DNA of 64,000 nt from Thioalkalicoccus limnaeus (GTDB lineage: Bacteria > Pseudomonadota > Gammaproteobacteria > Chromatiales > Chromatiaceae): contig NZ_JBDKXB010000007.1 in assembly GCF_041197575.1 (NCBI RefSeq), forward strand, positions 62,001 to 126,000, given 5' to 3'. This document shows positions 60,834 through 64,000 of this stretch, one piece after another (position 1 is the stretch's first letter; each line of letters opens with the position of its first letter). Below the pieces are notes generated by a model. It was not told the origin of the DNA and ran no database searches. It saw nothing but the letters and a program-made list of their open reading frames with translations. Made by a program: the position numbers and the translations under genes.

Positions 60834-60920
60834 GTAGGTCGGGTTAGGCGCGCGCGCCGTAACCCGACGGGCGGCGAATCCTTGCACAGCGCCGCATCCT
60901 GTTACGCTGCGCTAACCCCA
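60834..60920. repeat. palindromic GTAGGTCGGGTTA repeat, copy 1
   Basis: Begins GTAGGTCGGGTTAGGCGCG, contains CGTAACCCGAC, and shares GGCGAATC-TTGCACA and GTTACGCTGCGCTAACC with 63098-63225. It resembles small non-autonomous intergenic repeats. The right terminal inverted end is less complete than in copy 2. Confidence 0.65.
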
Positions 60921-60929
60921 CCGACAGCT

Positions 60930-60989
60930 GAGCGGGTCGTGAACCTGCCCTCGAGCGTGCCCGATGGGGCGTTGGCGCCATGGGCGGGC
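60930..60989. repeat. 60-bp inverted repeat, copy 2
   Basis: Inverted relative to 59712-59771, about 57 of 60 identical. Here the aminotransferase end is on the plus strand. Confidence 0.8.
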
Positions 60990-61088
60990 CGATGGCCCCG
61001 AGTGCAGCGGGGCGGGGCGAAATCGTTGCCGACGAACCCCGCCAACGCTCGATCCAGCGGTGGAAACCATGCGGCATCAGGCGGCCGC

Positions 61089-61156
61089 TCGGAAGCACGT
61101 CCTGCCGGTTCTATGCCGCCGGCAGCATCTCGTGCAGGACCTGGCGCAAGGTTGCG
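61089..61156. repeat. 68-bp direct repeat, copy 1
   Basis: Identical by eye to 62243-62310. Similarity, lower, continues to the left of both copies (GATGGAAACC region). The minus strand can be read as ATLRQVLHEMLPAA followed by a stop in both copies; the parent gene is not recognised. Confidence 0.8.
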
Positions 61157-61316
61157 ACGGTCACGGGGGCGGCATCAGGAGAAAGGCTGGCGCGCAACGT
61201 GTCATTGATCGGCGAATATTTGCACAACGCCCTCAGGCACGCCGTGACCGGCCTTTTGAACTGGGTTCTTGTGCTATGGTCTCTTGTGCCGACACGATGG
61301 ACGTAAAGGAACCTCC

Positions 61317-61931
61317 ATGAGCACAACATCACCAGCACAAGAAATCTGGGATCTATTACGCGACGTGATCCGAGTACAGCGAGAGAACGCCGAGCAATTC
61401 CAGGAAACCGACCGCCGGTTCCAGGAGACCGACCGCAAGTTTCAGGACACCGACCGCAAGATCCAGGAAACGAACCGCCAACTCAAAGAGCTCGGCCAGC
61501 AGATCGGCGGCTTGGGCGAAAAATTCGGCAGCTTCACCGAGGGCCTCGCACTCCCCTCGATGGAACGCCTGCTGCGCGAACGGTTCGGCATGGAGGTCGT
61601 CAGCCCCAGCGTGCGCGTCACCAAAGGCGGCCGACACCTGGAGATCGACACCTTGGCCTATGCCAATGGCGAGATCAACGCCGCCTACCTCGTCGAGGTC
61701 AAGAGCCACCTGCGCGAAGAAGCCATCGACCAACTGAGCACCCTGCTCGAGCAGTTTCGCGCGTTCTTTCCTGAGCATCGCGACAAGCGACTCTATGGCA
61801 TCCTCGCCGCCGTCGACGCCTCCCCGGCCCTGCGCGAGCGCGCCTTGCGCAAGGGATTCTACGTGGCGCGCATCCACGACGCGGTCTTCGAGCTCGATGT
61901 CCCCGAGGGGTTTCAGCCCCGGGTGTTCTGA
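61317..61931 (+). CDS. coiled-coil, nuclease-like protein (DUF3782 type)
   Basis: 204 residues from ATG 61317 (AAAGGA upstream). Residues about 25-60 are four near-perfect heptads (FQETDRR, FQETDRK, FQDTDRK, IQETNRQ), a coiled coil. The C-terminal half (GMEVVSPSVRVTKGGRHLEI, DTLAYANGEINAAYLVEVKS, HLREEAIDQL) has the E-x-D...E-V-K-x pattern of PD-(D/E)XK nuclease-like folds. Such proteins are common in Chromatiales and cyanobacteria; their role is unknown. It is the only intact non-toxin gene in the accessory end. Confidence 0.75.
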   Translation: MSTTSPAQEIWDLLRDVIRVQRENAEQFQETDRRFQETDRKFQDTDRKIQETNRQLKELGQQIGGLGEKFGSFTEGLALPSMERLLRERFGMEVVSPSVRVTKGGRHLEIDTLAYANGEINAAYLVEVKSHLREEAIDQLSTLLEQFRAFFPEHRDKRLYGILAAVDASPALRERALRKGFYVARIHDAVFELDVPEGFQPRVF

Positions 61932-62097
61932 CCCGAGGCTGAAACCAGGCCGCCGCCATCCCCAAGGTGGCATGTCGACACCCCGTCCCCTTGCCGGACC
62001 GCGGTATGCGATGGCCCAACGCTATGGTCGCCCCGTGAAAGTGTAGCTTTCGGGCGCGCTGCGAGAACTTGTCCCCGGGGCCATAGAAGTCGATCGG

Positions 62098-62190
62098 CAT
62101 ACATCGGCAGGCGGTTCATCAGGCGCCAGATCGGGCGGGTCATCACCCCTTGGGCATTGGTCTCGCGCAGGAAGGCCTCGCGTTCGGCGA
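62098..62190 (-). pseudogene. LegC-type aminotransferase C-terminal fragment, copy 2
   Basis: The frame reads EREAFLRETNAQGVMTRPIW then RLMNRLPMYAD and breaks into unrelated sequence. It is a shorter copy of the fragment at 59710-59924. Confidence 0.68.
62100..62189. repeat. 90-bp direct repeat, copy 2
   Basis: Matches 59818-59907 at about 87 of 90 positions, same orientation. Confidence 0.8.
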
Positions 62191-62242
62191 CCCCGCCAGC
62201 GCACGATCGAGCGATGGAAACCGTGCAGGATCGTGCGGGCAA

Positions 62243-62310
62243 TCGGAAGCACGTCCTGCCGGTTCTATGCCGCCGGCAGCATCTCGTGCAGGACCTGGCG
62301 CAAGGTTGCG
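62243..62310. repeat. 68-bp direct repeat, copy 2
   Basis: Identical by eye to 61089-61156, same orientation, flanking the DUF3782-type gene. Confidence 0.8.
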
Positions 62311-62423
62311 TCGGCCAGTGGCCGCCGAGCAGGGCTTGTTCCAGGGACAGTACGGGGAATGACGTGACGAAGGAACCGTATCGATCGCGTGGCACGTCCC
62401 CCGGTTTCCCCCGACCTACGGCT

Positions 62424-62723
62424 TCAGGCTCCGTCCTGATGTAGCTCGCGTCGAATCGTTTCGCGTACGACGTCTGCGAGCGTCTGCCCTTCGACGAACT
62501 GTCGCAGTGCATCGTTCATCAGCGTTTGATAATTGCTGCCCACCATCTCGGCACGGGCCTTGAACGCCGCCAAGACCCTGTTGTCCACCCGCATCGTGAC
62601 CTGGGACTGGCTTCCTCGCTCGGCCTGCAGACGTGCCAACGCCGGTACCTCGGCAACGGGCTTGGCCTCGGTAAAATCCAGGTCGGCAAGGTCATCGAAT
62701 AGAGGGTCAGAACTGTTGTTCAT
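62424..62723 (-). CDS. brnA: BrnA-type antitoxin
   Basis: 99 residues. The core QSQVTMRVDNRVLAAFKARA, EMVGSNYQTLMNDALRQFVE is the BrnA ribbon-helix-helix DNA-binding domain; the acidic N-terminus (DPLFDDLADLDFTEA) would bind the toxin. It overlaps the brnT end by 17 bases, the standard toxin-first order. Confidence 0.87.
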   Translation of the reverse strand: MNNSSDPLFDDLADLDFTEAKPVAEVPALARLQAERGSQSQVTMRVDNRVLAAFKARAEMVGSNYQTLMNDALRQFVEGQTLADVVRETIRRELHQDGA

Positions 62724-62982
62724 AGCGTCGCCGTTGCGATTGGTTAGCTTTCCAAGCGGAAATCAGACGAATGCGATTCCCTCGGAGCGTCCACACGACC
62801 ACGAGAACGCGTACCTGTCCACCCATACCGAGGGTCACGAATCGCTGCTCGCCGTTTGCGTCAACGTCTTCGCGAGTCAGCGCGAAAGGATCAAACAGCA
62901 CATGACGCGCTTCCTCGAAGGTCACACCTTCGTGGTTGGCCGGATTGGCGGCGGCTTTCTCCGGGTCGAATTCGATCTCCAT
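62707..62982 (-). CDS. brnT: BrnT-type ribonuclease toxin
   Basis: 91 residues. MEIEFDPEKAAANPANHEGV then TFEEARHVLFDP is the BrnT N-terminus, and RIRLISAWKANQSQRRRYEQ is its C-terminal R-x-IS-x-W/R-x-A...R-R-x-YE signature. BrnT is a RelE-like RNase that halts translation; BrnA neutralises it and represses the operon. Confidence 0.9.
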   Translation of the reverse strand: MEIEFDPEKAAANPANHEGVTFEEARHVLFDPFALTREDVDANGEQRFVTLGMGGQVRVLVVVWTLRGNRIRLISAWKANQSQRRRYEQQF

Positions 62983-63097
62983 GGAGCGACGTTAAGCGTC
63001 TCAGTACGGATATTCAAGTCGTAGCGCCGAGATCGTCACGCCGGGCGTTGTACGCGAGACCAACGGGGCGGGCACACCGAGCGAGAACGAAGCTCTC

Positions 63098-63225
63098 GTA
63101 GGTCGGGTTAAGCGCGCTGGCACGGCGGTCTTCGAGAAAGAACAGATCAGCGTGCGCCGTAATCCGACAGGCCGCGAATCTTTGCACAACGTCCCGTCGC
63201 GTTACGCTGCGCTAACCTGACCTAC
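63098..63225. repeat. palindromic GTAGGTCGGGTTA repeat, copy 2
   Basis: 128 bp. Left end GTAGGTCGGGTTA (63098-63110) is inverted at the right end as TAACCTGACCTAC (63213-63225) with one mismatch. The interior shares CGTAATCCGACAG and GTTACGCTGCGCTAACC with the copy at 60834. It is probably a mobile non-coding repeat; no transposase is encoded. Confidence 0.7.
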
Positions 63226-63499
63226 GGCGCTGAGCCGGTGGGGCGGGGATCCGAGCGGGCCGGGCACGAGCCGGCACAGCGGCCGGCAGGGAGGACGCGC
63301 GCGTCGGTCAATCGGCGCTTGACCGGTCCCGCTCGGCTCGTGGAAGATGGGCTTGCGCTTCTCGCGCGAATCCGTCCACGATGGCGTGCGGATGACGATT
63401 GGACCAAAGGCGATCCGTAACGTCCTCGACATTGATATTTGGCGTTTTGGGCCTGATCGCGGTCCTGTTGTTCGCGGCGGGCTATCTGCTTTTCGTCGG
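63226..63499. other. non-coding or fully degraded stretch
   Basis: Only overlapping GC-rich frames without family resemblance. Probably flanking debris of the heparinase pseudogene. Confidence 0.4.
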
Positions 63500-63856
63500 A
63501 ATGGCCGCGCCCGTCGGGCGACGCGGAAGCCACCCCAGACCTCGCTTGAATCGGCACCGTCGATCTGCACCGTGCTGTGCGCCGCGGTACTTCGCTCGGC
63601 CAGTCGTTCCGGGCCGGACCCGTAACGCGAGGTGCCGCCATTGACGATCGTCCGCTGGCCGAAGAGCGACAACTCGAACGACAGGGTATCCGCGTGCCAA
63701 CCAACGATCCGCCTCAGGGCCAACGAAAAAGGCCCTGGCGAAGACCAGGGCCTTGGCGTTGGCAAACAGGTGGTTGCCCAGCAAATGATGCTCGAGTCGC
63801 CGTCGCAGCCAGCGCACTTGCACGGCCAGGCTGTCCCGGCATTCGGATTCGTTCAT
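63500..63856 (-). pseudogene. heparinase II/III-like protein, internally deleted and frameshifted
   Basis: The 5' piece reads ECRDSLAVQVRWLRRRLEHH then LLGNHLFANAKALVFARAFF and GPEADRWLARG. The sequence then switches frame to WHADTLSFELSLFGQRTIVN, GGTSRYGSGPERLAERSTAA and DSSEVWGGFRVARRARPF. These are the alpha-toroid and the C-terminal beta-domain of heparinase II/III or alginate-lyase-like proteins of polysaccharide clusters. They are normally separated by some 200 residues, so a large internal deletion has occurred. Confidence 0.72.
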
Positions 63857-64000
63857 TCATCCGTCGACAATGGCTCGGTGACGATCGCAAGACGGCCAGC
63901 ACGCACCATGGCCTGATCGACGAACCAATCCTCGAGCAGTCGATCCAGACACTGTCCCGCCATCTCGGCATCCAGAGAAGATTCGACGACGACAAACAGC
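63853..64000 (-). CDS. unrecognised protein, 3' end only
   Basis: The last 48 codons of a minus-strand frame entering from the right edge: LFVVVESSLDAEMAGQCLDR, LLEDWFVDQAMVRAGRLAIV, TEPLSTDE and a stop at 63853-63855. The stop overlaps the ATG of the heparinase remnant (ATGA). No family recognised; it could be a real gene end or another fragment. Confidence 0.4.
   Translation of the reverse strand, partial: LFVVVESSLDAEMAGQCLDRLLEDWFVDQAMVRAGRLAIVTEPLSTDE

Larger units (their letters stand above)
60618..61316. other. repeat-rich remnant region without intact gene
   Basis: About 700 bases with no gene I can support. It holds a possible sugar-epimerase tail, a palindromic repeat, an inverted copy of the aminotransferase end and a 68-bp repeat, each listed separately. 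Confidence 0.55.
61932..62423. other. remnant region without intact gene
   Basis: About 490 bases. On the minus strand, near 62060-62100, PIDFYGPGDKF resembles the P-T-N-L-YGP-x-DNF segment of GDP-fucose synthase. It is followed by the second aminotransferase fragment and the 68-bp repeat. No complete reading frame is supported. Confidence 0.5.

Overview
The window is GC-rich chromosomal DNA from a gammaproteobacterium. The best fit is a purple sulfur bacterium of the Chromatiales. Supporting signs are a BchO-like hydrolase (bacteriochlorophyll-associated family), the O2-independent ubiquinone genes ubiT/ubiU/ubiV, a split CobZ-like flavoprotein/Fe-S membrane pair beside cobQ, sucrose-metabolism genes typical of halotolerant gammaproteobacteria, and standard gammaproteobacterial gene order (mreBCD-mrdA-rodA-mltB-rlpA-dacA-lipB; recA-recX-alaS-lysC-csrA-tRNA-Ser). 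This is inferred from gene content; no rRNA is present.

Layout. 1-83: 5' end of gatC (minus). 400-6944: a tightly overlapping nine-gene operon of unknown function. It encodes a TerD-domain membrane protein, three exported coiled-coil proteins, a MotA/TolQ/ExbB-type channel subunit, two small ExbD/MotB-like subunits, a membrane-anchored repeat protein and a polytopic membrane protein. It lies between gatC and mreB, which are divergent neighbours in Pseudomonas and relatives, and it is the strongest candidate for an undescribed system. 7251-16966: cell elongation and envelope block. 17025-20778: ubiT, a broken ParE/RelE toxin, ubiV, ubiU and a radical SAM protein. 20955-24626: BchO-like hydrolase, fructokinase, sucrose-phosphatase-like HAD protein and an exported cyclophilin. 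25069-28731: PAS-GGDEF-EAL protein, small membrane protein and Bax inhibitor-1 family protein. 29035-34136: tRNA-Ser(UGA), a glycosidase, a ligase-ACP-acyltransferase fusion, and a five-tRNA cluster (Lys, His, Arg, Pro, Val). 34155-40173: hydrolase-pyk operon, fetAB-like exporter, selO. 40321-44437: tcuB/tcuA-like pair with cobQ. 44699-51978: DUF502 protein, HtrA protease, trmO, two curlin-repeat mini-proteins, photolyase with a cupin, pncC and thpR. 52057-58210: recA-recX, alaS, lysC, csrA, tRNA-Ser(GCU).

From 58211 to the end the character changes to an accessory graveyard. It holds three toxin-antitoxin modules (two VapC-type, one BrnTA), a coiled-coil DUF3782-like protein, and fragments of an aldo/keto reductase, GDP-fucose synthase, a LegC-type aminotransferase (two copies) and a heparinase II/III-like protein. 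Direct and inverted repeats of 60-130 bp join these pieces. The remnants suggest a surface-polysaccharide locus rearranged and decayed after the conserved tRNA-Ser gene.

All coordinates and motif calls come from reading the sequence. Function names rest on recognised family motifs; no database search was run.
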